From NCBI GenBank assembly GCA_024644385.1, contig JAHELB010000002.1, positions 1 through 64,000 on the forward strand: a stretch of DNA of 64,000 nucleotides. Reading direction: 5' to 3'. The notes below the pieces were generated by a model. It made no database searches, was not told the origin of the DNA, and saw nothing but the letters and a program-made list of their open reading frames with translations. The stretch is from Nitrosopumilaceae archaeon (lineage in GTDB: Archaea > Thermoproteota > Nitrososphaeria > Nitrososphaerales > Nitrosopumilaceae). This document shows positions 52,475-61,810 of this stretch, in pieces; position 1 is the first letter of the stretch, and every line of letters begins with the position of its first letter. A program made the translations under genes and the position numbers.

Positions 52475-54616
52475 CTATTTTATAGAATGAGTCATGGGTG
52501 ATTCAGTCTTTCTAGGCTTGACTTTATCAATTGCATCTAAAAGATCCCTCTGTGTAATCTTGATTTCCTTTATGTTTGGTGACTTTCCTCCAACATATTT
52601 TTTGAGCGCTGAAATGGCAGCTCTATTGGTAACAGCCGCTATTTCGGCTCCATTAAAGCCATCCGTTAGTTCAACCAGTTTCAAGATGTTTACATCGCTT
52701 GCGAGTGGTTTCTTTTTTGTATGAATGTTGAAAATCTGCTCCCGTCCTTGGGTATCTGGATTTGGTACTTCTATTATCCTATCAAATCTTCCAGGTCTGA
52801 GTAATGCTTCATCTACAATATCTAGTCTATTTGTAGCACCAATTATCAGTACGTTGTGTAATTCTTCAAGTCCATCAATTTCTGTGAGAATTTGAGAAAC
52901 TACACTTTCAGTTACATGAGATTCAGATCCGCCGCTTCCTCTTCTAGGTACTAGCGCATCTACCTCATCAAGAAATATTATACAAGGCGCAGCCTGACGA
53001 GCCTTTCTAAAAATTTCTCGTACTCCCTTTTCTGATTCTCCCACCCATTTTGATAGTAATTCTGGGCCTTTGATACTGATAAAATTAGATTCAGTCATTT
53101 TAGCTAAAGCTTTTGCAATCAAAGTTTTTCCTGTTCCTGGTGGTCCATGTAATAATATTCCTTTAGGAGCTTCCACGTCAACAAAATCAAAAGCTTCTTT
53201 GTATTTGATTGGCCATTCAACTGCCTCTTTAAGTTCTTCCTTTAATTCTGCTAGTCCTCCTACATCATTCCAACTAACATTTGGAATCTGAACTTGCACT
53301 TCACGCAATGCACTTGGTCGAACTTCTTTGAGAGCATCAAGGAAGTCTTCACTTGTTATCTTAATTTTTTGAAGAATTTCAGTTGAAATTTTATCTTCAT
53401 CAAGATCAATTTCAGGTAGAATTCTCCTCAAAGACCTCATCGCCGCTTCTTTAGATAAAACTTCTAAGTCTGCACCGACAAAACCATGGGTAGATTTGGA
53501 GATTTGGTTAAGGTCAACCGTTTCATCAATTGGCATTCCACGGGTATGAATAGAAAGTATTTCGTGTCTTCCTTCTGCGTCAGGAATTCCAATCTCTATT
53601 TCTCTGTCTAGTCTTCCTGGTCGTCTAAGAGCAGGATCAATTGAATCTGGTCTGTTTGTGGCTGCAATTACTATTACTTTTCCCCTACTTTTCATTCCGT
53701 CCATTAATGTCAAAAGCTGGGAAACTATTCTTTTTTCAAGTTCTCCGGAAACCTCCTCTCTTTTAGGTGCAATGGAATCGATTTCGTCTATGAAAATTAT
53801 ACTTGGGGCGTTTTCTTCTGCTTGCTTGAAAATATCTCGTATTCTCTCTTCGCTCTCTCCATAATATTTTCCCATAATCTCAGGTCCGCTAAGCGAGATA
53901 AAGTGAGCGTTAGTCTCACCTGCAACTGCTTTTGCCAAAAGAGTTTTTCCTGTTCCTGGAGGCCCGTACAATAATACTCCTTTTGGAGCTTCAACTCCAA
54001 TTTTTTCAAATAATTCCGGATGTCTCATTGGTAATTCAACCATTTCACGTATTTTTTGGACTTCAATTTTTAAACCACCTAATTCATCATATGTAATTCG
54101 AGGAACTGATGCATCGATTGCTTTGGTCATTGGACCAAGTTTGAAAACAGTATTTTCTGTTACAATTACTGGTTTTGATGGTTTGGTACTTGTAATCACA
54201 AACTGAATTCTTCCTCCCATTTGTGTACTTAATGCGATTGTATCTCCGGCTGTAAATACATGATTCAAATAATTATAAACCATATATTCTTGCAATCCCT
54301 CAATGGAAACTTTTTCTGTTGGGGATAAGATAATTTGTTCTGCAGATACTGCTTCGACAGATTTAATAGAAATTTTATCTCCAATTCCTGCACCAATATT
54401 TTGTCTTGTAATTCCATCAATTTTGATTAAGCCTGTTCCATATTCTTCTGGAGAACCTGGCCAAAGCTTTACATGTGTTTTTTTATTGTAAGTTAATTCT
54501 AAAATTTGTCCTGTATTCCAATTCGTATCTTCAATAATTTTTGGATCAACTATAGCTCTTCCTCTTCCCACATGTTGTTGTGGAATTTCTTCAATTTTTA
54601 AAATAATTTCACTCAT
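52475..54616 (-). CDS. cdc48: Cdc48/VCP-like AAA+ ATPase
   Basis: The protein has 713 residues: N-domain (about 1-180), D1 ([27 protein letters not shown]) and D2 ([26 protein letters not shown]), each with Walker A and B and arginine-finger regions. It unfolds proteins for degradation or remodelling. The C-terminus ends THSIK with no HbYX proteasome-docking motif. GGTGAT precedes its ATG. It follows hsp20 by 29 nt. Confidence 0.96.
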   Translation of the reverse strand: MSEIILKIEEIPQQHVGRGRAIVDPKIIEDTNWNTGQILELTYNKKTHVKLWPGSPEEYGTGLIKIDGITRQNIGAGIGDKISIKSVEAVSAEQIILSPTEKVSIEGLQEYMVYNYLNHVFTAGDTIALSTQMGGRIQFVITSTKPSKPVIVTENTVFKLGPMTKAIDASVPRITYDELGGLKIEVQKIREMVELPMRHPELFEKIGVEAPKGVLLYGPPGTGKTLLAKAVAGETNAHFISLSGPEIMGKYYGESEERIRDIFKQAEENAPSIIFIDEIDSIAPKREEVSGELEKRIVSQLLTLMDGMKSRGKVIVIAATNRPDSIDPALRRPGRLDREIEIGIPDAEGRHEILSIHTRGMPIDETVDLNQISKSTHGFVGADLEVLSKEAAMRSLRRILPEIDLDEDKISTEILQKIKITSEDFLDALKEVRPSALREVQVQIPNVSWNDVGGLAELKEELKEAVEWPIKYKEAFDFVDVEAPKGILLHGPPGTGKTLIAKALAKMTESNFISIKGPELLSKWVGESEKGVREIFRKARQAAPCIIFLDEVDALVPRRGSGGSESHVTESVVSQILTEIDGLEELHNVLIIGATNRLDIVDEALLRPGRFDRIIEVPNPDTQGREQIFNIHTKKKPLASDVNILKLVELTDGFNGAEIAAVTNRAAISALKKYVGGKSPNIKEIKITQRDLLDAIDKVKPRKTESPMTHSIK

Positions 54617-54645
54617 TTAATCACCATAAAAAATTTTTGGGGGGG

Positions 54646-55143
54646 TTATTCAACCTCCACCGTTTTACCCTTGGGTTTTTCATCCTTTGCTAGTTTAAAG
54701 ACTAGCTCAAGAATCCCATTTTTGTACGAAGCTTTTGCAGAATTTTCCTCAACTTTGTATTGTATTGGAACATTGACGTGATATTGTTTTTCTCCGTGTT
54801 CTGCAGAAATATTTACTAATTTGTCTTGTACCAAAATCTTGACATCAGATTTTTCAACCCCTGGCATCTCAGCTACAAGTTTTACAAGTTTTTCTTTATC
54901 ATCAAAGATTGTGTCAACGACAGGTTCTCTTGTTTTGGATTCTGGAAGTGACTCAGGTTTTACATTTCCATATTCTTGTACAATGGGTTTTCCATTAGGC
55001 CCGACAGTCATTGTATAACCATAATAATATGGACCGTCCTTTGCTCCCTTGGTTTTGAATTCCTCAAAAATGTCATCTATATCAAAAAAAGAGCTTGACA
55101 TTTTTTTGAAGATTCGATTGAATTCATCGTCAAATATTGTCAT
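54646..55143 (-). CDS. hsp20: Hsp20 small heat-shock protein (copy 2)
   Basis: The protein has 165 residues. A Phe-rich N-terminal arm (DDEFNRIFKKMSSSFFDID) leads to an alpha-crystallin domain (about 82-160: KLVKLVAEMPGVEKSDVKIL; NGILELVFKL). It is the first gene of hsp20-cdc48. A perfect 16-bp palindrome lies between its TATA box and expected transcription start, suggesting repression relieved by heat. Confidence 0.92.
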   Translation of the reverse strand: MTIFDDEFNRIFKKMSSSFFDIDDIFEEFKTKGAKDGPYYYGYTMTVGPNGKPIVQEYGNVKPESLPESKTREPVVDTIFDDKEKLVKLVAEMPGVEKSDVKILVQDKLVNISAEHGEKQYHVNVPIQYKVEENSAKASYKNGILELVFKLAKDEKPKGKTVEVE

Positions 55144-55157
55144 ATTTATCTACTATA

Positions 55158-55173
55158 TGTAATATATATTACA
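55158..55173. promoter_or_regulatory. Perfect 16-bp palindrome, probable operator of hsp20
   Basis: TGTAATATATATTACA is its own reverse complement. It sits just downstream of the minus-strand TATA box and about 15 nt before the hsp20 ATG, where a bound repressor would block polymerase. The heat-shock repressor Phr of other archaea uses similarly placed sites, but the sequence differs. Confidence 0.65.
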
Positions 55174-55182
55174 ATATATAAA
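55172..55182 (-). promoter_or_regulatory. Putative TATA box of hsp20-cdc48
   Basis: On the minus strand this reads TTTATATATTG, about 30-40 nt before the hsp20 ATG. Its downstream edge touches the 16-bp palindrome. Confidence 0.5.
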
Positions 55183-55230
55183 TTTTACTTACAAATACAT
55201 TATTTCTTACATAATGCTATTATATTTGAC

Positions 55231-55240
55231 ATTATATAAG
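55231..55240 (+). promoter_or_regulatory. Putative TATA box of the ACT-like gene
   Basis: ATTATATAAG lies about 28 nt before ATG 55264. It supports that start over the upstream TTG (55246) and GTG (55249). Confidence 0.5.
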
Positions 55241-55263
55241 ATTATTTGGTGAGGCTAACTAAC

Positions 55264-55917
55264 ATGTCAGTACCTGAAGTAGTCAGAGAAATCATAACAC
55301 GAAATCGGTCAATTTTTGACTGTATGAAAATGGATTTAATCAATTACACAGCACTTGCAGTAAAAATTCAACCTGATGTTGAGAGAGTTCTTGGAAATCC
55401 TGTAAACTTGAATACTATTGTAGTTGCGATCAAACGATATGCTGATTCCTTTGAGATAAAGGATGAGGTGGAGGATAAATCTGTGTTAAAAAATGCTAGG
55501 TTATCTCTAACAGATGGAATAGTTGATATTAAATTTTCATTAAATGATTCTCAAGGAATAGATCCTTTAACAATTTTAGATAAATTTTCAAAAATTACTA
55601 GTAACTATGACTTTTTTCGGTCCCCTGACTCGTTTACATTTCTTTCCGAAGACCTAGATGGAATTCGTAGAATCTTTGATTCTCTCCCAAATCAGGAAGA
55701 TATTTTCAATACAGGTTTGGCTAAAATTAAAATTTCTATTCCACCAAACAAGAATAAATCTGATGTAGTATCTTATGTGGCAGAGGTTTTACATGATAAT
55801 GGAATTGAGTTGGTAAATGCGTTTTTCAGCCAAGATAACATAATAATAATTCTGAATGAAAGGGATTCATCAAGAGCATATGACATTCTTCATTCTGACA
55901 TTATTAGAACCTCCTAA
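55264..55917 (+). CDS. ACT-like domain protein, possible regulator
   Basis: The protein has 217 residues from ATG 55264. An N-terminal helical part (VPEVVREIITRNRSIFDCMK) looks like a helix-turn-helix, and residues about 155-217 resemble an ACT ligand-binding domain (AKIKISIPPNK, VVSYVAEVLHDNGIELVNAF, NIIIILNE). The order fits a small-molecule-responsive regulator. It is divergent from hsp20 with control regions adjoining; whether it acts on that promoter is unknown. Confidence 0.65.
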   Translation: MSVPEVVREIITRNRSIFDCMKMDLINYTALAVKIQPDVERVLGNPVNLNTIVVAIKRYADSFEIKDEVEDKSVLKNARLSLTDGIVDIKFSLNDSQGIDPLTILDKFSKITSNYDFFRSPDSFTFLSEDLDGIRRIFDSLPNQEDIFNTGLAKIKISIPPNKNKSDVVSYVAEVLHDNGIELVNAFFSQDNIIIILNERDSSRAYDILHSDIIRTS

Positions 55918-55982
55918 GTTCGTGTTTTTCTGGAAAGCCAAACTCATAGGATATATTCTACCATTTTGGGAGGTAAATCCTA

Positions 55983-57338
55983 TTGGTAAAAAATAAGAAA
56001 AAAATTGTCATTTTGGGGGGTGGATATGGAGGAGTTGAATGCACTAGAAAATTAGAGGGTTATTTTAAGAAAAATGATGAAATTGAAATTGTTCTTATCA
56101 GCGAAGATAACTTTCTATTATTTACACCAATGCTTCCTCAGGTAGCAGCTGGGATGCTTGCAACCAGACATATAGTAATGCCAATTCGTACAATTATAAA
56201 AAAAACAACATTTTATGAAGGGAGGATAAAAAACATCGATCCTTATGGGAAGATTGTAAATTTGTGGGGAACCAATGAAAAGAGAGGAGTTTCTATTCAT
56301 TATGATTTTCTTGTAGTTTCACTTGGAAGTGAAACTAATTTCTTTGGTATGAGTGATGTGGAAAAATATTCCTACACAATTAAGAACCTAAACGATGCCA
56401 TGACAATTCGAAATAGGGTAATTGATATGTTAGAACAAGCTGAAAATGAACCAAATCCAATCCTTAGGAAGAGTTTACTTAATTTTGTAATTGTTGGTGG
56501 AGGTTTTGCTGGAATTGAAACAGCGGGAGAACTTATGGATTTTTTGTTAGATGCGAGAAAATATTATCCTAATATCGAGAAAGGTGAGATCAAGGTATCT
56601 GTTTTAGAAGCTTTACCAAATATTTTACCTGGATTTAGTGAAAAGTTAGCAAAGTTTGCCCATAGGTTATTGACAAAACATGGAATCGTAATTAAATTAA
56701 AAACAGCTGTAACAAGTTTTGACGGACATGAGATAATGACGAAAAGAATTGAGGAAAAGATAGAGAATTCAGAAATCTCAGAAAAAGAAGCAATTCAAAC
56801 CAAGACAATGATTTGGACAGCCGGGGTTACCCCTGTTAATACCATTAAAAGATCAATGTTTAAAACTGAAAGAGGAAAAATAATCGTAAATGACTTTTTA
56901 GAAGTTCCTCAATTCCCTGGAGTTTTTGCAATTGGTGATTGTGCTCTTTTTGTAGACCCAACCACGGATCGACCATTTCCTCCAACAGCACAACTAGCTG
57001 AGGCTCAAGCAAAAGCAGCTGCATATAATTTGTATTCCTTAATTAGAAATCAAACCATGAGGAAATTTGAATATAAATCACGTGGACAAATGGCAATTAT
57101 AGGAAAAAGGAATGGGGTCGCTTCTTTTTTTGGGATGAATATTAGTGGTATTTGGGCTTGGGCTTTATGGAGAAATGTTTACATTTCAAAAATCCCCAAG
57201 TGGGATAAACGATTAAGAGTTTTATTAGATTGGACCATTGATATGTTTTTTGATAGAGATATTTCGAGATTAAGGTTTTCAGATAAAGAAACATCAAAGG
57301 AATACAAAGTTCTTGATGAGGTTGATGATGTTTGGTAA
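55983..57338 (+). CDS. ndh: Type II NADH dehydrogenase-like FAD/NAD(P) oxidoreductase
   Basis: The protein has 451 residues. Two Rossmann motifs, KIVILGGGYGGVECTRKL and FVIVGGGFAGIETAGEL, bind FAD and NAD(P)H, and GVFAIGDCALF is the third FAD motif. The C-terminal part (WAWALWRNVYISKIP) is amphipathic, as in membrane-bound NDH-2, which passes electrons to quinone. The start is TTG 55983, supported by GGGAGGT about 7 nt upstream. Related sulfide:quinone oxidoreductases lack its overall pattern. Confidence 0.88.
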   Translation: MVKNKKKIVILGGGYGGVECTRKLEGYFKKNDEIEIVLISEDNFLLFTPMLPQVAAGMLATRHIVMPIRTIIKKTTFYEGRIKNIDPYGKIVNLWGTNEKRGVSIHYDFLVVSLGSETNFFGMSDVEKYSYTIKNLNDAMTIRNRVIDMLEQAENEPNPILRKSLLNFVIVGGGFAGIETAGELMDFLLDARKYYPNIEKGEIKVSVLEALPNILPGFSEKLAKFAHRLLTKHGIVIKLKTAVTSFDGHEIMTKRIEEKIENSEISEKEAIQTKTMIWTAGVTPVNTIKRSMFKTERGKIIVNDFLEVPQFPGVFAIGDCALFVDPTTDRPFPPTAQLAEAQAKAAAYNLYSLIRNQTMRKFEYKSRGQMAIIGKRNGVASFFGMNISGIWAWALWRNVYISKIPKWDKRLRVLLDWTIDMFFDRDISRLRFSDKETSKEYKVLDEVDDVW

Positions 57339-57397
57339 AAAGAAAATACTCCCTTTTACGCTAGAATTTAAACAATAACTAAATAATTATTTTTGTT

Positions 57398-58915
57398 TTA
57401 TTTTCTAATTTTATAAATTAGAACTGCGGGTGCAACAAAATACATGCCAACATTCAAAAGAATAATACTTGTTCCATAACCTAAGACCTCTTGCTCGGAA
57501 TCAATATTGATATGATTTAGAATTGATAATGATGTTAACATTGGAGTTATTGCAAGTTTTACAGTTTCTTTAAAAATTGGATTTTCTCGCTCTAAATCAG
57601 CTATTATGGGTGAAAAGGAATAGTATAATTGGTTAAATCCACTCATAAAAGCCGCACCAGATTTGGTTGAAAGTAGAATGTTATCTCTTAATTCCCGTAA
57701 TTGTTGCACTTGAGGTGCAAGTTCAGAGCCAAATGTTGCAGTAGCTATTAGACAACCTCCACCCTCCTCACTTGTTGTGGGCTCGGATAATATTTTGAAG
57801 GAATCAACAGAATCATCAAATTTTGATAGTTGGATATCAAAGTCATCCATTCCATTACTGTAAGCAAATGTGTAAAATTTATCAGGGCCAGAAATGGTTG
57901 TCTCCTTAAACTTTACATTAAATGATTGGGTATTAGTCTGGAAAATTCCCTCAGCATTGGTGACATAAGCTTCCATTCCTTTTATTTTTGATTTTTCTTG
58001 CGAGAGTATTATCAGATTACCAGTAGATACTACCTCTTCAAGTAATTCATTTTTTTCTTGTATAAAATCATCAAAGGTTTTTCCTTCCTTTTCAATTATT
58101 CTCAAAGAGATTACGGGATTGATCTCTCCTGTTTGAGGGCCTACTGCTACAACGTCGGGAGTATTTTCATCGGTTTTTGGGGGTGTTTGTAAGGACCAAC
58201 CTTCTGGTGCTGAAAATGAAACATCTAACTCTTCATTTTCAAACAATTGACTTCCCGTTTCAGATATTGGTGTGGTTGGGGTTTCAATTATTTCTTCAAC
58301 TCTTTCAGGTTCCCCTAAATCAAGTATGCCTGGAACCTCGGAGCGATTTTCAGTTGTTGCCTTTATTATCATCGCTTTATCGGCATCAACTGGAATGTCT
58401 CTTGAGCCCGTTTCAAGGGAGGCGATTTTATCTAAAGTTTCAAAACTTTCATCAGTTGCAATTCTTCCAAATACCGTATATTGTTGGTCCAAGAAATTAG
58501 AGTTTTGATGAACGATGAAAAATTGTGAGCCCGCACTATCTGGATTTTGGGCTCTTGCCATTGAAACTATACCACGATTATGTTTAATTGAATTAAATTC
58601 AGCGTTTATAGAATAGCCTGGATTTCCCTGGCCCCAAGAAGTGCTATTATCAATGTTTTTTGTATTGGGATCTCCTCCCTGTATCATAAAACCTGGTATA
58701 ATTCTATGAAAAAGTACTCCATCATAAAATTTACTTTCAGTCAAATTTATGAAGTTTCCAACATGTATTGGAGCATCTTCAGGAAAGAATTCTATTACAA
58801 TTTCTCCTTGATTAGTTTCCAAAATAACTAACTTATCATCAGATTGTCCAAATGATAAATTTGGTATTGTAATTAATACAAATGCAAGGACCAAAAAAAT
58901 GAAAAATTTTTGCAA
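57398..58915 (-). CDS. Secreted cyclophilin peptidyl-prolyl isomerase with CFI-box C-terminus
   Basis: The protein has 505 residues. After the signal peptide (1-23), a cyclophilin domain (about 28-195) shows FHRIIPGFMIQGGDPN and GSQFFIVHQNSNFLD. A middle domain (about 225-375) of unknown type follows (SFSAPEGWSLQTPP). The C-terminal ~120 residues start GGGCLIATATFGSELAP (Cys388) and end in a membrane helix, matching the CFI-box-CTERM domain seen on many archaeal surface proteins. It probably folds or anchors exported proteins. Confidence 0.85.
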   Translation of the reverse strand: MQKFFIFLVLAFVLITIPNLSFGQSDDKLVILETNQGEIVIEFFPEDAPIHVGNFINLTESKFYDGVLFHRIIPGFMIQGGDPNTKNIDNSTSWGQGNPGYSINAEFNSIKHNRGIVSMARAQNPDSAGSQFFIVHQNSNFLDQQYTVFGRIATDESFETLDKIASLETGSRDIPVDADKAMIIKATTENRSEVPGILDLGEPERVEEIIETPTTPISETGSQLFENEELDVSFSAPEGWSLQTPPKTDENTPDVVAVGPQTGEINPVISLRIIEKEGKTFDDFIQEKNELLEEVVSTGNLIILSQEKSKIKGMEAYVTNAEGIFQTNTQSFNVKFKETTISGPDKFYTFAYSNGMDDFDIQLSKFDDSVDSFKILSEPTTSEEGGGCLIATATFGSELAPQVQQLRELRDNILLSTKSGAAFMSGFNQLYYSFSPIIADLERENPIFKETVKLAITPMLTSLSILNHINIDSEQEVLGYGTSIILLNVGMYFVAPAVLIYKIRK

Positions 58916-58987
58916 TAAATTTCCTCAAATTATCTTACATAAAAGCCAATTGTATTAGTTTTTAACAAGTCAATTTTATGATCGAAT

Positions 58988-59479
58988 ATGGAACCTGATG
59001 AGAAAATTCAGGCACATTTAGTATCGGTGTGGAGAGAGTCAAAAAAATTCTTTTCTGTTGGGGGAAGAGAAGGCATGTTAATTTTAACGGACAGACATCT
59101 AATGTTTGTTCATAAAACTGAGGCAAAAAAGAAATGGTGGGAAGCAATCAGACAAAGACAAACTGTTCATTTTTTAAAATCAAAAAGTACAATGATTACC
59201 CATGATGGGTATAATGAAGAAAATCTAAAAAATGATTTGGAAAATGAAAAGAATATTGAATTAAGATTTGATGACATTCTAGACATTTCGTTTGAAGAAA
59301 AAATCTGGGGGAGTATATTAATTGTTGAATATCAAAAAAATGAAAAACTTGAGAAACATCAATATTCTATTGCCCAAGATTGGGTAAAATATCCCGCAAA
59401 AGAGCCTACCAAATACATGAAAGTAGATTGGGAACCCTTTGTGCAATATATTAAAGATAGACAAAAAATTACAAGGTAG
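58988..59479 (+). CDS. PH/GRAM-like small protein, unknown function
   Basis: The protein has 163 residues. The N-terminal GREGMLILTDRHLMFVHKTE resembles the first strands of bacterial PH-like or GRAM domains; IELRFDDILDISFEEK and SILIVEYQKNEK fit later strands. No membrane segment is seen. It abuts cbiE with a 1-nt gap, suggesting co-expression, but no link to cobalamin is evident. Confidence 0.65.
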   Translation: MEPDEKIQAHLVSVWRESKKFFSVGGREGMLILTDRHLMFVHKTEAKKKWWEAIRQRQTVHFLKSKSTMITHDGYNEENLKNDLENEKNIELRFDDILDISFEEKIWGSILIVEYQKNEKLEKHQYSIAQDWVKYPAKEPTKYMKVDWEPFVQYIKDRQKITR

Positions 59480-59480
59480 G

Positions 59481-60197
59481 TTGGGGAAAATCTATGCAGT
59501 GGGTGTTGGGCCGGGCTCATCAAAATATGTTACAAAAATTGTAAAAGAAATAATTCAGAATTGTGATATCGTAATTGGATACAAATACACTTTGGAAACA
59601 ATCCAAAACCTGTTAGAGGGAAAAGAAGTCCATGAGGTTACAATGAGTAACCAAGAGGAGTCTTATCAAAAAATTTTACCTAATTTAGACAATCGTTCTT
59701 TGGTAATCCCTTTTACTGGAGATGTTAATTTTTCTGAATCAGAAGTTGTAGATCGACTAATTGAAATTTTTGGTGAGATTGAAATAATTCCTGGAATTAG
59801 TTCAGTTCAGGTGGCTGCATCAAAAGCAAAAATCCCGTTAGATAAATCCAAAGTAATTACAATGCACGTAACGGCTTCCATAGAAGAAAAGAAACTAGAA
59901 TTACAAAAAGCCCTAATTGATGGCCTTAGTGTTATTTTGATTCCACGTCCATGGCCCAAACAACCAGAAAAACATTTTATGCCATCAGAAGTTGCAGTTT
60001 ATCTCAAAAAGAATAATTTTTCCACAAAAAATATGAAAGTTCATGTTTTTGAAAATTTAACTACTGAAAAGGAGGCTAGTTTTGTAGGGACAGTAAAAGA
60101 TTTGGAGGGAATGGAATTTTCGGACCTGTCTGTAATGGTGTTCAACCAAACAGAATTAGATTCCTATATGAATTACAAGTGGCAATGGGAAAACTAG
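59481..60197 (+). CDS. cbiE: Cobalt-precorrin-7 C5-methyltransferase CbiE
   Basis: The protein has 238 residues from TTG 59481, right after AAGGTAGG; the frame opens at 59439 inside the previous gene. KIYAVGVGPGSSKYVT is the N-terminal motif, VIPFTGDVNFSES the second, and IIPGISSVQVAASKAKIP the third, typical of CbiE. It methylates C5 of the corrin ring. The partner CbiT is at 13844. Confidence 0.88.
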   Translation: MGKIYAVGVGPGSSKYVTKIVKEIIQNCDIVIGYKYTLETIQNLLEGKEVHEVTMSNQEESYQKILPNLDNRSLVIPFTGDVNFSESEVVDRLIEIFGEIEIIPGISSVQVAASKAKIPLDKSKVITMHVTASIEEKKLELQKALIDGLSVILIPRPWPKQPEKHFMPSEVAVYLKKNNFSTKNMKVHVFENLTTEKEASFVGTVKDLEGMEFSDLSVMVFNQTELDSYMNYKWQWEN

Positions 60198-61117
60198 TTT
60201 CCCTGTTGATTTTTAGTCGATCCAAGAATAATATTGTCTACATTAGGGAAAGAGTAGGCAACTATTTCCATCCAAGGATATTTTGGATCATATAATCTAT
60301 AAAATCCCATTTCCTCAAATTTTATGTCAAGTGATTCTCCAGGTAATATTTCGGGAGTAGAAATTCTTCCATCAATAGTAAAAGGATTATACCTATCACC
60401 ATAGTTTTCTTTTCCACTAACAATACTATGAGAAACAATATCATTATTTACAAAAGTAATTGTTGTTCCAGGCTGTATGGTAATTCTATCTTTTGAGAAA
60501 TAACTTAATCTTAAAGGATTTGTATCGGCACGGCTTTTGGTTTCACCACTTTCAATATAGTTTTGTACTACTCCTTGTTTTGAGGCTCCTTGAAGGATAT
60601 GTATTGTTAACTTTTCATCATCAATACCAACATCTGTTGTCTTGACTATCTTTGTTAATTGAGAAAGTTTTGAAGTGTAAATAATTTTATAAGAATTATC
60701 TATTGTGTTAATTCTTCCCGTAAATCCATATATTGAGCCATTTTTACTCTCTTCAACTAACCGCCCAAAAAAACTAATGGTAGTATCAAAACCTCCTACA
60801 CTTTCAATATTTCCGTTAATTCTAATATATCGACCCTCCCGAAGAAATTTACCATCAAGTTCTGAAATTATAAAATCTTCATTATCCAGGGTGATAAATC
60901 CATCTTCTATCAAAAAGTCTATACTACTACCTACTTGTATTTGAGATGATAAACCAATATCAATTTCTGAAAGTCTGATTCTCTCTTCAGTTACTGCAAA
61001 CCCTGATCCTTCAAGTAGATAGGCTGAATTTTCATTTACTTCAGCAAAAACATCATTTATGAAAAATCCCGAAGAAAACACAAACAAAACTAAAAGTCCC
61101 AAAATAGAATTATTCAC
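60194..61117 (-). CDS. Secreted cupredoxin-like protein with lost copper ligands
   Basis: The protein has 307 residues. The signal peptide is 1-25. Residues about 200-290 form a cupredoxin fold: RITIQPGTTITFVNNDIVSHSI is split around His230, and GFYRLYDPKYPWMEI is the ligand loop. Where active proteins have C-x2-H-P-W-M, this has D277-P-K-Y280-P-W-M, so Cys and the second His are absent. The N-terminal ~160 residues form another beta domain. It may be structural or bind another metal. It overlaps cbiE by 4 nt. Confidence 0.75.
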   Translation of the reverse strand: MNNSILGLLVLFVFSSGFFINDVFAEVNENSAYLLEGSGFAVTEERIRLSEIDIGLSSQIQVGSSIDFLIEDGFITLDNEDFIISELDGKFLREGRYIRINGNIESVGGFDTTISFFGRLVEESKNGSIYGFTGRINTIDNSYKIIYTSKLSQLTKIVKTTDVGIDDEKLTIHILQGASKQGVVQNYIESGETKSRADTNPLRLSYFSKDRITIQPGTTITFVNNDIVSHSIVSGKENYGDRYNPFTIDGRISTPEILPGESLDIKFEEMGFYRLYDPKYPWMEIVAYSFPNVDNIILGSTKNQQGN

Positions 61118-61197
61118 ATTATGTTTTTCTAATTATTTAGTTTATAATTTACTACTAAATTTTTTTAGACTGGGTGGACAAATCACTGATTTTTAGG

Positions 61198-61734
61198 CTA
61201 AAGAGTAGGCATCTCAAAGCCTTCCTCTTGAGCGAGTTTTATCATATAATCTTCCAAAAATCCACCGGCTAAAAGCAATCCCACTACAATCCCAATTTCA
61301 ATTAGAGTTGGTTTTAGGAAAGGGTTAAAATTAGTTTTTTTGCTAATTGCTCTAATTAAGATAAAACTCCTTGATGTTGCAAGCGAATAGGCACAAAGCT
61401 CCATTATTCCAAATGGTGAAAAGTATAGAATAGCAAGTGGTGGAATTTCTTTTAGTTCGGGTGCTAAAACGGTTATAGCAGAAAATGCGTATCCTGTGGA
61501 CCATGCTGAAAACAAACCCCAAGCAATTCCAAATCCAGGGATAAACATTGGTAAAGCTATTGTAGTATTATGAATGAAAATTCCCATACCATCGATGTCT
61601 TTAACCAATTTTTCAAATTCCTGCATGAAAATATTTGCGTCCTCTTCACTTACTTCAAACATTGTTCCTATTTGAAATACCAAACTAAACAATCCCATGA
61701 ACACGAAAAACGTAATAATTCTAATTCTAGACAT
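61198..61734 (-). CDS. SpoIIM family membrane protein
   Basis: The protein has 178 residues with about five helices. TTIALPMFIPGFGIAWGLFSAWSTG is split by the family glycine pattern, and LYFSPFGIMELCAYSLATSRSF is the conserved SpoIIM/DUF95 core. In archaea the family's role is unknown; it may shape or transport at membranes. It stands alone between the cupredoxin-like and PolD genes. Confidence 0.85.
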   Translation of the reverse strand: MSRIRIITFFVFMGLFSLVFQIGTMFEVSEEDANIFMQEFEKLVKDIDGMGIFIHNTTIALPMFIPGFGIAWGLFSAWSTGYAFSAITVLAPELKEIPPLAILYFSPFGIMELCAYSLATSRSFILIRAISKKTNFNPFLKPTLIEIGIVVGLLLAGGFLEDYMIKLAQEEGFEMPTL

Positions 61735-61810
61735 GAACGTTCTTTTAAAATTACAATATTTGAGGGTTAGGCATAGGCGCAGATTTAATAAAACCAGAAG
61801 ATATTCTTGA

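Noticed and set aside
52584-54616. Several open frames on the plus strand opposite cdc48
   Set aside because: They are shadow frames of a highly conserved AAA+ gene with no start signals or recognisable products.
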